Positions 1-6,772 of a stretch of DNA of 43,451 nucleotides are shown here, one piece after another. This stretch comes from a bacterium (GTDB taxonomy: Bacteria; Campylobacterota; Campylobacteria; Campylobacterales; Sulfurovaceae). Location of the stretch: contig JAHJJU010000063.1 of the NCBI GenBank assembly GCA_018822805.1, positions 1 to 43,451 on the forward strand, given 5' to 3'. Under the pieces are notes generated by a model. That model saw nothing but the letters and a program-made list of their open reading frames with translations. It was not told the DNA's origin and searched no databases. A program made the translations under genes and the position numbers. The stretch's first letter is position 1. Every line of letters starts with the position of its first letter.

Positions 1-2
1 AG

Positions 3-809
3 TGGCTGGCTGAGGTCATGCCTCAGCTGTGCTCTTCGGAGCGGCTGGGCGACCACCAGTACGATCCATATCAGGATCGGGTGGTGGAGACCTCGGTTAT
101 CCGATTCGACACCCGGGAGATCGCCCGGGAGATGGTCGAGTCGGTGGATCGGCCGGCGGCGACGGCCGCTTTGGCCAGATGGCTGGCTGACCGGCAGATC
201 CTACCCGGGGACGCAGAGGCCCCCTTGGCAAAGGCGTGGGCGGCTAATCTCGCCCGCGACCGGGAGGCCGAGGCCCTGAATATCCGGGCCGGCAAGGTTG
301 TTTTCCCGATTCTCTCGGGGTCGGCCAAGGCCGAGTGGATTCGGGAGCGGCTGGCCGGGTCGACTTGCCTGGCCGAGATCGCCGAGCCGGAGGCTTTCCG
401 GCAGGAGGCCCTCGCCGCCGACCTGATCGACTTAATCAGGAAAGAGAATCCTGAGTCGATCGAGGTCCTCGGAAGGGAGCTCACGGTGGAGTACCGGGAA
501 CGGTGTCTGGCAAGAGTCATCCTTTCGGACGACTTGGTTGAGGCGCGAGCCTGGACCGAGTTGGCCGACGAGGGCTATGTCCTGCCCTCAGGCCAGCCGG
601 TGGAGGTGGTAGTCAGGCTAAACTACTACACCACCCGCGGCTCGGCTGACATTCCGAAGCTCAAGGGGATGGTACGGGAGTACCTGAGCGAACGGCTTTG
701 GGATGAGTGGACCCAGCGGCCGGAGGTTTTTCTGCCCGATCCCAAGGACGAAGGGGCCGAGATACCTAAAATATATTTTGATTCTAATCTTATTTGGAAC
801 TTCGCTTAA
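3..809 (+). CDS. C-terminal part of a DEAH-helicase-like protein (GC-rich, 5' partial)
   Basis: The reading frame is open from base 3, so the gene begins before the window. The GC-rich coding sequence runs to about 760; the last ~15 codons to the stop at 809 lie in AT-rich DNA and are probably not native. The segments WLAEVMPQLC, ENPESIEVLGRELTVEYRER and the ending SDIP-like 'ADIPKLKGMVREYLSERLWDEW' pattern (read in pieces) resemble the C-terminal accessory region of HrpA/HrpB-like helicases from Patescibacteria-type genomes. No helicase motif is inside the window, so the name rests on recalled family resemblance only. Base composition and codon use are completely unlike everything after 765. 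Confidence 0.4.
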   Translation, partial: WLAEVMPQLCSSERLGDHQYDPYQDRVVETSVIRFDTREIAREMVESVDRPAATAALARWLADRQILPGDAEAPLAKAWAANLARDREAEALNIRAGKVVFPILSGSAKAEWIRERLAGSTCLAEIAEPEAFRQEALAADLIDLIRKENPESIEVLGRELTVEYRERCLARVILSDDLVEARAWTELADEGYVLPSGQPVEVVVRLNYYTTRGSADIPKLKGMVREYLSERLWDEWTQRPEVFLPDPKDEGAEIPKIYFDSNLIWNFA

Positions 810-1311
810 TCTATCTGCAAAAGATGGTGTCCCTTTTATTCATCCATTTGGTGAGTTGCGTGTCTATTTTAAAGATTGGCTTGTTGTTTGTGCCGATAAA
901 GGCGAGGGTGAGTGTCGGATGGTTAATTATGTTAATCATGATAGTAAACAAAAAACAGGCTTTTTCCCAGATAGCCGTTTGACGATTGTTCCGGCACAGT
1001 CAGAGAAAACAGCATCTTTAGATTTTTATCATAAAAATGCTCCTTCCGTTATTGATAGCATAACGATTGCTGTAGATAGGAAAAAGCTTTCGTTAGATAG
1101 TGAAGATTATCAAACACCTGAACAAAATAGGATGATGGAGACGTATGTTGTAGACAATGAAACGAAGTTAAACACAATTATAGAGGCATCTAAACCGGGA
1201 AGATGGCTTACCTTTACCTATGCTTATCCTGATAATCAGCATAAAAAAGTACGATTTTCTTTGAGGGGTTTTACAAAAGCGTTTGCTTTTATAGCAAAAC
1301 AAACCAAGTAG
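763..1311 (+). CDS. IalB-like (invasion-associated locus B family) periplasmic protein, start missing
   Basis: The protein begins with what is left of a Sec signal peptide (LKYILILILFGTSLNLSA followed by KDG). The mature part carries the IalB-type pattern FKDWLVVCADKGEGECRMVN and a C-terminal WLTFTYAYPDNQ...VRFSLRGFTKAF, typical of this ~180-residue family of secreted proteins of uncertain function. The open frame can be extended back to an ATG at 703, but that stretch is translated from the GC-rich segment and is not native. Only the initiator and perhaps one or two residues appear to be lost at the composition break near 763. The gene is followed by a strong hairpin. Family assignment is moderate; truncation by the junction is seen directly. 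Confidence 0.55.
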   Translation, partial: YLKYILILILFGTSLNLSAKDGVPFIHPFGELRVYFKDWLVVCADKGEGECRMVNYVNHDSKQKTGFFPDSRLTIVPAQSEKTASLDFYHKNAPSVIDSITIAVDRKKLSLDSEDYQTPEQNRMMETYVVDNETKLNTIIEASKPGRWLTFTYAYPDNQHKKVRFSLRGFTKAFAFIAKQTK

Positions 1312-1326
1312 TTTATGGGGGTATTT

Positions 1327-1361
1327 GTATTCTCACACTTAATGTGAGAATACTATTTTTT
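1327..1361. terminator. Bidirectional terminator between convergent genes
   Basis: GTATTCTCACA (1327-1337) and TGTGAGAATAC (1343-1353) form a perfect 11-bp stem with a 5-base loop, followed by a T-run at 1356-1361. It sits between the convergent IalB-like and IMPase genes and can serve both. Confidence 0.85.
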
Positions 1362-1366
1362 GAGAG

Positions 1367-2140
1367 TTAGGCTTTTAAGAGGGACAACATTTCATCATGT
1401 ATCTGTGTATTACTAGCTACTAGACATTTATCTTCAAACATATCATAAGGTTTTCCCTCTATATTGCTTATCTTTCCACCTGCTTCACTTAAAATAATGA
1501 TTCCGGCACTTACATCCCAAGGCTTTAAGTTTATCTCATAGTATCCACCATAGATACCTGAAGCAACCATACAGATGTCTAACGCTGCACTACCAAGTAG
1601 CCTAATATCTTGACATCTAGGTAAGATAACTTCTAAGTTAGTGATGACAAATTCTAAATCTTGTTTATGGGTTGCTCCAGTATAAGGAAAGCCTGTAGCA
1701 ATGAGTGAGGTCATTAACTCATGGTCTTGATTAACAGAGATTTTTTTGTCATTAAGATAAGCTCCTTTGCCTATCTCTGCATAGTAGAGTTGATCTAGAA
1801 TAGGATTGTAAACAATGCCAATAAATGGTTTTTTGTTTTTATAAACACCTACAGAGATGGCACAATGGACTAAGCCATTGACAAAATTGGTTGTTCCATC
1901 AATAGGGTCAATAATAATAGAATCTCCAAACTCAACATGAGTATTGTCCGATTCTTCAGCAATAATATTAAAGCTACTAAATGTTTGAGAAAACTTCTCT
2001 TTTAAATGGGCTTCAATAGCTAAATCATATGGTGTTACTAAATCTTTTTTCCCTTTAAAAGAGGTTTCTTTTGTACCATAAAATCCCTCTTTTAAAATTT
2101 CGCCTGCTTCTTTGATAATTTGAATGAGTTCTGTTTGCAT
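1367..2140 (-). CDS. Inositol monophosphatase family protein (SuhB/CysQ/HisN type)
   Basis: A 257-residue, full-length member of the Mg-dependent, Li-sensitive phosphatase superfamily. The first metal motif is IIAEESD (Glu-Glu), the second is the signature IIDPIDGTTNFVNGL, and the third is KPWDVSAGIIILSEAGG near residue 205-220. All metal ligands appear intact, so it should be an active phosphomonoesterase. Candidate substrates in this family are inositol phosphate, histidinol phosphate or 3'-phosphoadenosine phosphate; the sequence does not separate these. It starts at ATG 2140, preceded on the minus strand by AAAGGAAA. No operon partner downstream. Confidence 0.9.
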   Translation of the reverse strand: MQTELIQIIKEAGEILKEGFYGTKETSFKGKKDLVTPYDLAIEAHLKEKFSQTFSSFNIIAEESDNTHVEFGDSIIIDPIDGTTNFVNGLVHCAISVGVYKNKKPFIGIVYNPILDQLYYAEIGKGAYLNDKKISVNQDHELMTSLIATGFPYTGATHKQDLEFVITNLEVILPRCQDIRLLGSAALDICMVASGIYGGYYEINLKPWDVSAGIIILSEAGGKISNIEGKPYDMFEDKCLVASNTQIHDEMLSLLKA

Positions 2141-2161
2141 TGTTTTCCTTTGTGTAATAAT

Positions 2162-2221
2162 TAGCTCTTCAAAATTTCATAGAGATTTGCAGGAGCAATA
2201 TAAGCGATGGTTCGACCATCT
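2162..2221 (-). pseudogene. Possible C-terminal gene remnant
   Basis: Between the IMPase and the lipoprotein the minus strand reads DGRTIAYIAPANLYEILKS followed by a stop codon. It is immediately preceded in frame by a stop, with no start codon. The residue composition looks protein-like, but the piece is only 19 codons. It may be the tail of a deleted gene or chance. I do not recognise a family. Confidence 0.2.
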
Positions 2222-2260
2222 TAAATAAAACACACTATACAAAATTATTGGCTCTACAAG

Positions 2261-2278
2261 GGTGCAATTTATTGCACC
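2261..2278. terminator. Small hairpin downstream of the lipoprotein gene
   Basis: GGTGCAA (2261-2267), loop TTTA, TTGCACC (2272-2278): a perfect 7-bp stem just past the stop of the lipoprotein gene on the minus strand. It lacks a clear T-run, so it may be a 3'-end stabiliser rather than an intrinsic terminator. Confidence 0.45.
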
Positions 2279-2294
2279 ACGAAGAGGGATTTGG

Positions 2295-2627
2295 TTATTG
2301 CCACTTAAGACAAGAAAAAGCTCCTTTATTGTCACAGGTATACACCGTACAACTCGCTTGGTTGTTTTCTGCACGGGTACAGGTATTACAGCCATCTGAC
2401 CATTCTTGGCAGTCTTGAGGAACATTTGAATCCATAGGTTTCATGACTTTCTTCTCTACAAATCCGGCAGGTAATACGGGGTCTTTTTGTAGGGTTTTCA
2501 CCTCTTTTTTTATGCTGTCTGCTTCTTTGGTCATGGGTGCTTCAACTTTTGGTGTTGCTACTTCTGTTTTACCACTACATCCGTGCATAAAAAGTGCTAC
2601 GATTATTACGCTTATATATTTAGTCAT
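2295..2627 (-). CDS. Small Cys-rich lipoprotein
   Basis: About 110 residues. The signal peptide MTKYISVIIVALFMHGC ends in a lipobox-like FMHGC, so it is probably a lipoprotein. The mature part begins with a Lys/Glu/Pro-rich linker. It ends in a compact Cys-rich module (DCQEWSDGCNTC...CTVYTCDNKGAFSCLKW) with seven cysteines, probably paired in disulfides. The WxDGCNxC pattern occurs in small exported proteins of other proteobacteria; function unknown to me. I chose ATG 2627 because AAAGGAAAA lies just upstream of it; an in-frame start at 2660 would add 11 residues ahead of the signal peptide and has no better ribosome site. Confidence 0.75.
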   Translation of the reverse strand: MTKYISVIIVALFMHGCSGKTEVATPKVEAPMTKEADSIKKEVKTLQKDPVLPAGFVEKKVMKPMDSNVPQDCQEWSDGCNTCTRAENNQASCTVYTCDNKGAFSCLKWQ

Positions 2628-2778
2628 GGGTTTTCCTTTTTTGTTGATTGGTTTTAACAAATAAAAATATACAACAACTAAGATGAAAAGAAGATTTATA
2701 GGTCATATTTAACTTTAATCCGAGATTAGGTCAGCAAAGTGTAAAATAGAGTTTTAAGTACCTGACCATAATAATCCT

Positions 2779-2786
2779 AAGGAAAA
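2779..2786 (+). promoter_or_regulatory. Ribosome-binding site pointing to an AUC start codon
   Basis: AAGGAAAA at 2779-2786 lies about 6 bases before ATC at 2791. It is the only Shine-Dalgarno-like site before the zinc-ribbon coding sequence, and no ATG, GTG or TTG follows it in the right frame until 2881. Confidence 0.5.
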
Positions 2787-2790
2787 TCTC

Positions 2791-3417
2791 ATCAAAGCAC
2801 TCTATAAAGCAGATATTGAACAGACTTTTAATTGTCCACAATGTGGTGATGCTTTAGATATTCATTTCAAATGGACAAAATTGGTAGAGTGTCCTTCTTG
2901 TAAATCGTCTATAGTTCTTCATGATAACAGTGTGGAGGCGATAGGAGAGTTTTCAGAGCTATCTCCAGAACCTTCACTTTTGAAACTGCATGAGCCTATT
3001 ATCATTGATAGCAAAACCTATTTACCTTTGGGAAAGATTCGTTATGCGTATGGGCGTGGATTTTGGGAAGAGTGGTTTTTAAAAGGTGAGGGGAACCGAG
3101 AATTTTGGTTAAGTGTGGATGAGGGAGATTTTGTTTTAGAGAAAAAAACGACCATACCTTTACCTTTTAAAAGTCCTCATGTTGTCAAAGTAGGAAAACG
3201 CTATGGAGAGTACCTTGCTACTGAGATAGGAGAGGGGCGTTGTGTTGGTTTTGAGGGAGAACTTCCTCTTTCTATTGAGGTAGGTAAAGTTCATAGCTAT
3301 ATCCATTTAAGTCAAGGTGGGGGTAGGTTGATAACCGTTGAGTTCAGTGATGGTGTTGATGAAATTTTTAAGGGAGAGTGGATTGACCCTTTGGAGATTA
3401 AGAGGGTCTATCCGTGA
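2791..3417 (+). CDS. DUF4178 zinc-ribbon protein 1 (non-canonical or lost start)
   Basis: Read from 2791 the protein is about 208 residues. It starts KALYKADIEQTFNCPQCGD, then ECPSCKSS. The two CPxC pairs make a zinc ribbon at residues ~15-40, followed by a single DUF4178 beta-domain (LPLGKIRYAYGRGFWEEWFL, GEFWLSVDEGDFV-like core). The conventional start, TTG 2881, would cut off the first CPxC pair and split the ribbon. The frame is open upstream only to a TAA at 2755-2757 and contains no ATG/GTG/TTG; ATC 2791 follows AAGGAAAA. A single base change, ATG to ATC, would explain this. It overlaps the next gene by 4 bases (GTGA). First gene of the polyamine/DUF350 operon; function unknown, probably membrane or envelope related from context. 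Confidence 0.7.
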   Translation: MKALYKADIEQTFNCPQCGDALDIHFKWTKLVECPSCKSSIVLHDNSVEAIGEFSELSPEPSLLKLHEPIIIDSKTYLPLGKIRYAYGRGFWEEWFLKGEGNREFWLSVDEGDFVLEKKTTIPLPFKSPHVVKVGKRYGEYLATEIGEGRCVGFEGELPLSIEVGKVHSYIHLSQGGGRLITVEFSDGVDEIFKGEWIDPLEIKRVYP

Positions 3418-4751
3418 GTAACGTGCAGAGTATAAAATGCAGCAACTGTGCAGCACCACTAAAACTGTTAGGTGGTGGACGGGTCATGACGGTGACTTGC
3501 CCTTACTGTAAATCGGTATTGGATTTAAACGATAACTATAAAGTACTCTCTAACTTTAGAAACACCAAAGTTCTTAATCGTTTGCCTTTTGACTTAGGTA
3601 TGAAAGGGGAGTTAAAAGGGATTGACTATACGATTATCGGTCGGGTTGATTATAGGGTTATAGAGTATCCTGACAGTCAATGGACAGATTTTTTACTCTT
3701 TTCACCTCTGTACGGTTATACGTGGTTGACCTATGAAGAGGGAGGTTTAAGTTACTCTCGAAGAGATAGAAACTTTCCCAATTTAGAGTGGCATGAGATA
3801 AGGGGGCATTCTCATATTGTTGTGGGTAATCGAAGCTATGAAACCTATGACAGTTACAGTGCGACAATTTCGTATGTGGAGGGTGAGTTAACATGGGTAG
3901 CAAAAAAAAATGACAACATCTCGTTTATAGATTCAATAGCGCCTCCTTATGGAATCAGTGCTGAGAAGAGTAAAGAGGAGATTGAGTATTACAAAACAGA
4001 GTATTTAAAGTCTGATGAGGTCTACAGTGCGTTTAATGTTCCCAAAGAGAAGCGAGAGTTGGAAGCCGGTTTTAATCCTTTAAAACCGTTTGAACAACCA
4101 TTTTTGAAGGCATTTTCATATATTTCTATGTGGGTACTATTAATTGTTGCACTGTTCTTTTTAGCCGTGAAGTTGGATGGTCAAGGAAAAATTTTGAACC
4201 ATTTTACGGCTGACAGTCAAGGGGTTAAAGAGGCGTTTTTCACCTTAGACTCAACAAAATATTTGACCAGTATAGTGCTTAAATCAGCCTCTACAAAAAT
4301 GTTAAACAATTTTAATATTAAGTTGCATAAAGAGGGACATTTACTCTTTACACTGACACAAAAAAATGCCTATCGCTTTGATTATGAGACACAAAAAGTA
4401 GTAGACAGTTTGAAGTCGTGGGAACAGAGTGCCAAAGAAGGAATAATTTATTTGAATCTTGAACGCTTGGGTGCCTATAAACTCTCTATCGAACCTATTG
4501 ATAAAAGTTTTAGCTCAAGTGTTAAGGTTACGGTAAAAGAGAAAAGTGCCCGTGTGAATTATTTGCTGATGTTTGCTATTGTATTGGTGATTTTTATCTT
4601 TTTGTATCGGTTTATGAGGTGGAGACATCATGGCAGATTGGAGCAGGAACAGGGTATTTCTGATGAAGATGATGAAACGAGTAGCTCTTGGAGAAGTTAT
4701 CTGTTTTGGTTTACAGTAGTGATATTTTTAGTGTATTTGGATCTGGACTAG
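3414..4751 (+). CDS. DUF4178 zinc-ribbon membrane protein 2
   Basis: A 445-residue protein that starts with GTG overlapping the previous stop. Its N-terminus is a zinc ribbon (CSNCAAPL...CPYCKSVLDL, residues ~9-36). A DUF4178 domain follows at ~55-200 (LKGIDYTIIGRVDYRV, WTDFLLFSPLYGYTWLTYEEG, SYETYDSYSATISYVEGELTW). One transmembrane helix lies at ~233-252, an extracytoplasmic beta-rich domain at ~255-375, a second helix at ~381-400 and a third at the extreme C-terminus (~427-443). It is a larger, membrane-anchored paralogue of the preceding gene. Side-by-side DUF4178 genes next to DUF350 and a spermidine-synthase-like gene form a recurring neighbourhood in bacteria, but the biochemical role is not known to me. 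Confidence 0.8.
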   Translation: MSNVQSIKCSNCAAPLKLLGGGRVMTVTCPYCKSVLDLNDNYKVLSNFRNTKVLNRLPFDLGMKGELKGIDYTIIGRVDYRVIEYPDSQWTDFLLFSPLYGYTWLTYEEGGLSYSRRDRNFPNLEWHEIRGHSHIVVGNRSYETYDSYSATISYVEGELTWVAKKNDNISFIDSIAPPYGISAEKSKEEIEYYKTEYLKSDEVYSAFNVPKEKRELEAGFNPLKPFEQPFLKAFSYISMWVLLIVALFFLAVKLDGQGKILNHFTADSQGVKEAFFTLDSTKYLTSIVLKSASTKMLNNFNIKLHKEGHLLFTLTQKNAYRFDYETQKVVDSLKSWEQSAKEGIIYLNLERLGAYKLSIEPIDKSFSSSVKVTVKEKSARVNYLLMFAIVLVIFIFLYRFMRWRHHGRLEQEQGISDEDDETSSSWRSYLFWFTVVIFLVYLDLD

Positions 4752-4763
4752 GAAGGAACGTTT

Positions 4764-4955
4764 ATGGCAAAATTTATAATATTCTTTTTTCTTATGGTTG
4801 GTTCAGGGGTATTTTATGCGACGTACCAAGGTCTAGGACAAGAAGAAATTGTTACTTTAAAAAAAGAAGAGACGGTGCGTTCCAACAGTTATAGAAGTGG
4901 TGGAAGTTACAGTGGTAGCAGTTACAACAGTGGTGGCTACAGTTACGGAAAATAA
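4764..4955 (+). CDS. Small membrane peptide with Ser/Gly/Tyr-rich tail
   Basis: 63 residues, starting at ATG 4764 after AAGGAA. An N-terminal hydrophobic helix (MAKFIIFFFLMVGSGVFYATY) is followed by a short charged segment. The tail has repeated SYRSGGSYSGSSYNSGGYSYGK units, low-complexity and likely disordered. It sits 12 bases after the DUF4178 gene. I recognise no family; a comparable small secreted or lipoprotein-like gene accompanies DUF350 genes in other genomes (such as yjfM in the E. coli yjf cluster), so an accessory role is inferred. Confidence 0.65.
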   Translation: MAKFIIFFFLMVGSGVFYATYQGLGQEEIVTLKKEETVRSNSYRSGGSYSGSSYNSGGYSYGK

Positions 4956-4958
4956 CTG

Positions 4959-4983
4959 TAGGGGCAGAGCCAAGTCTCTGCCC
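4959..4983. repeat. REP-like hairpin, copy A
   Basis: TAGGGGCAGAG-CCAAGT-CTCTGCCC: an 8-bp stem (4962-4969 with 4976-4983) around the loop CCAAGT. A second copy at 12585-12609 has the same flank and loop but a compensated base pair in the stem. Lies inside the operon between the small peptide and DUF350 genes. Confidence 0.65.
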
Positions 4984-5039
4984 TTCCTGAATTTAAATTT
5001 GGGCTTTTATAAAATTTAAACAACAAAAGGAGTAAAAAC

Positions 5040-5252
5040 ATGGAAATATTTCACCTATCGGGTGCATTATCGGCACTGATTTACGCAGGATTGGGGATAA
5101 CAGTATTTTTTTTGGTATTAACCATTATTGAGGTGGTAACCAAATATTCAGTTAACACAAAAATCACGCAAGAGGGGAATGTGGCACTTGCCATTGTATT
5201 AGGAGCAATTATTCTCTCACTTGGTATGATTATATCAGCAGCCATTCGTTAA
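5040..5252 (+). CDS. DUF350 (YjfL-like) small membrane protein, half-length
   Basis: 70 residues with two membrane helices (~11-33 and ~46-68) separated by a short polar loop (EVVTKYSVNTKITQEGN). This matches one half of the usual ~130-residue, four-helix DUF350/YjfL protein, so it probably assembles as an oligomer of single units. The site AAAGGAG precedes ATG 5040 well. Its TAA overlaps the ATG of the spermidine-synthase-like gene (TAATG), giving strong translational coupling. DUF350 genes commonly neighbour polyamine or glutathionylspermidine-type enzymes; the molecular role is unknown. Confidence 0.8.
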   Translation: MEIFHLSGALSALIYAGLGITVFFLVLTIIEVVTKYSVNTKITQEGNVALAIVLGAIILSLGMIISAAIR

Positions 5253-6772
5253 TGGTAAATGTGGTTGACAGCAGAGCCAAAGAGATGGCTCTACTCTTTG
5301 GTACCTTTCTTATTGCCATATGTGGGCTAATTTATGAACTCTTAGAGGGGACGTTGTCTTCTTATTTATTGGGTGACTCTATTTACCATTTCTCTTTGGT
5401 TATTGGGCTTTTTATGTCTTCTATGGGAATTGGTGCTTGGCTCTCTCGTTTTATAGAAACAGAGTTAGAACGTGCATTTGTACGACTACAACTTACCATC
5501 GCTTTATTGGGTGGATTTTCTGCTTTTGTTCTTTTTATGGCGTTTGCGTACATGGATAACTATGATGCATTTCTATACCTCATTACCATTTCTCTAGGAA
5601 CAATGTTGGGAATAGAGATTCCTCTAATTATTCGTATACTCAAAGAGAATTTTTCACTTAAAACCAATATTTCTAATGTCTTTACCGTGGATTATATTGG
5701 TGCACTTTTTGCTTCGTTACTTTTTCCTTTGGTATTGGTACCGAAATTGGGGTTAATGCAAACCTCGTTTTTGTTTGGAATGATTAATCTTTTTGTTGGA
5801 GCGATGGCGTGGTATATCTTTAGATCGATGTTGGGACAACGTTATGTTATCTATCTGTTGCTTATTTTTACGATACTGAGTGCAGGACTGTGGAAGTCAA
5901 ATGAATTGACAACGATGATAGAAAACAAACTCTATAAAAACAACATTATCCACAGTGCACAGACACCGTACCAAAAAATCGTGGTCACAGGTAATCATGG
6001 ACGGGTACAGTTTTACATTAACGGTGCCATACAGTTTGATAGCATTGATGAACATCGGTATCATGAATCGTTGGTGCATCCTGCGATGATGAATGCCAAA
6101 GCCCATGAAAATGTGCTTATTATCGGTGGTGGTGACGGTATGGCACTGCGTGAGGTCTTAAAATATGATGATGTCGCGAAGGTGACCTTGGTCGATTTGG
6201 ATCCATCCATTACCACCCTGTTTAAAGAGCATAAAACATTGAGTCTGCTTAATGACAAGGCATACAGCAGTTCTAAAGTAAGCGTGGTTAATCAAGATGC
6301 GTGGAAGTTTATAGAAAAAGCTACCGTGCTTTATGATGTGATAATTTTAGATTTACCCGATCCCAACAACATTTCACTGAGCCGACTCTACTCTCAGACT
6401 TTTTATCAGCTTTTGAAAAAACAACTCTCTAAAGTTGGGGTCATGGTGACACAGGCGAGTTCACCTATGTTTACCCATAAAGCCTTTTGGTCGATAAAAA
6501 GAACCATGGAAAATACAGGCTTGTATACTCAAGCGTATCATACCTATGTTCCAAGTTTTGGAGAGTGGGGATTTGTTTTGGCAGGGAATTTTCCTTTAAA
6601 TTTTGAACAAAATGTGTCACTTGAAAATCTACACTATATGGATACTGATGTACTTAAAAAAATGACCATTTTTGCCCTGGATATTGCTGAAATAGAGGTC
6701 GAAGCCAATAAGTTGAGTACCCATCGTTTGATTGAGTACTACAATGAGGGCTGGAAGAAGTGGTATGAGTAA
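5252..6772 (+). CDS. Membrane-fused spermidine-synthase-like aminopropyltransferase
   Basis: 506 residues. The N-terminal half (~8-215) carries about seven membrane helices. The C-terminal half is a spermidine synthase fold: entry motif AQTPYQKIVVT (~236-246), YHESLVHP (270-277), the AdoMet-binding VLIIGGGDGMALREVL (288-303), the acidic LVDLDP (~313-318) and the active-site-like DLPDPNN (~347-353). This is the known spermine/spermidine synthase architecture with a membrane anchor. Canonical enzymes transfer aminopropyl from decarboxylated AdoMet to putrescine. No AdoMet decarboxylase (speD) is in the window, and the next gene is a carboxynorspermidine-decarboxylase-like enzyme, so the donor may be different. 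Overlaps the next gene by 8 bases. Confidence 0.85.
   Translation: MVNVVDSRAKEMALLFGTFLIAICGLIYELLEGTLSSYLLGDSIYHFSLVIGLFMSSMGIGAWLSRFIETELERAFVRLQLTIALLGGFSAFVLFMAFAYMDNYDAFLYLITISLGTMLGIEIPLIIRILKENFSLKTNISNVFTVDYIGALFASLLFPLVLVPKLGLMQTSFLFGMINLFVGAMAWYIFRSMLGQRYVIYLLLIFTILSAGLWKSNELTTMIENKLYKNNIIHSAQTPYQKIVVTGNHGRVQFYINGAIQFDSIDEHRYHESLVHPAMMNAKAHENVLIIGGGDGMALREVLKYDDVAKVTLVDLDPSITTLFKEHKTLSLLNDKAYSSSKVSVVNQDAWKFIEKATVLYDVIILDLPDPNNISLSRLYSQTFYQLLKKQLSKVGVMVTQASSPMFTHKAFWSIKRTMENTGLYTQAYHTYVPSFGEWGFVLAGNFPLNFEQNVSLENLHYMDTDVLKKMTIFALDIAEIEVEANKLSTHRLIEYYNEGWKKWYE

Noticed and set aside
71-520. 149-codon minus-strand ORF in the GC-rich segment
   Set aside because: Shadow of the helicase-like frame, Ser/Arg-rich as expected from antisense reading of GC-rich DNA.
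703-762. N-terminal extension of the IalB-like frame to ATG 703
   Set aside because: It is translated out of frame from the GC-rich helicase segment and has no signal-peptide character; the native part begins at the composition break.
2177-2425. 82-codon minus-strand ORF overlapping the lipoprotein
   Set aside because: Out-of-frame with the well-supported lipoprotein and without a ribosome site.
2881-2883. TTG as the native start of the first DUF4178 gene
   Set aside because: It would split the zinc ribbon and has no ribosome site; coding similarity clearly continues upstream to about 2791.
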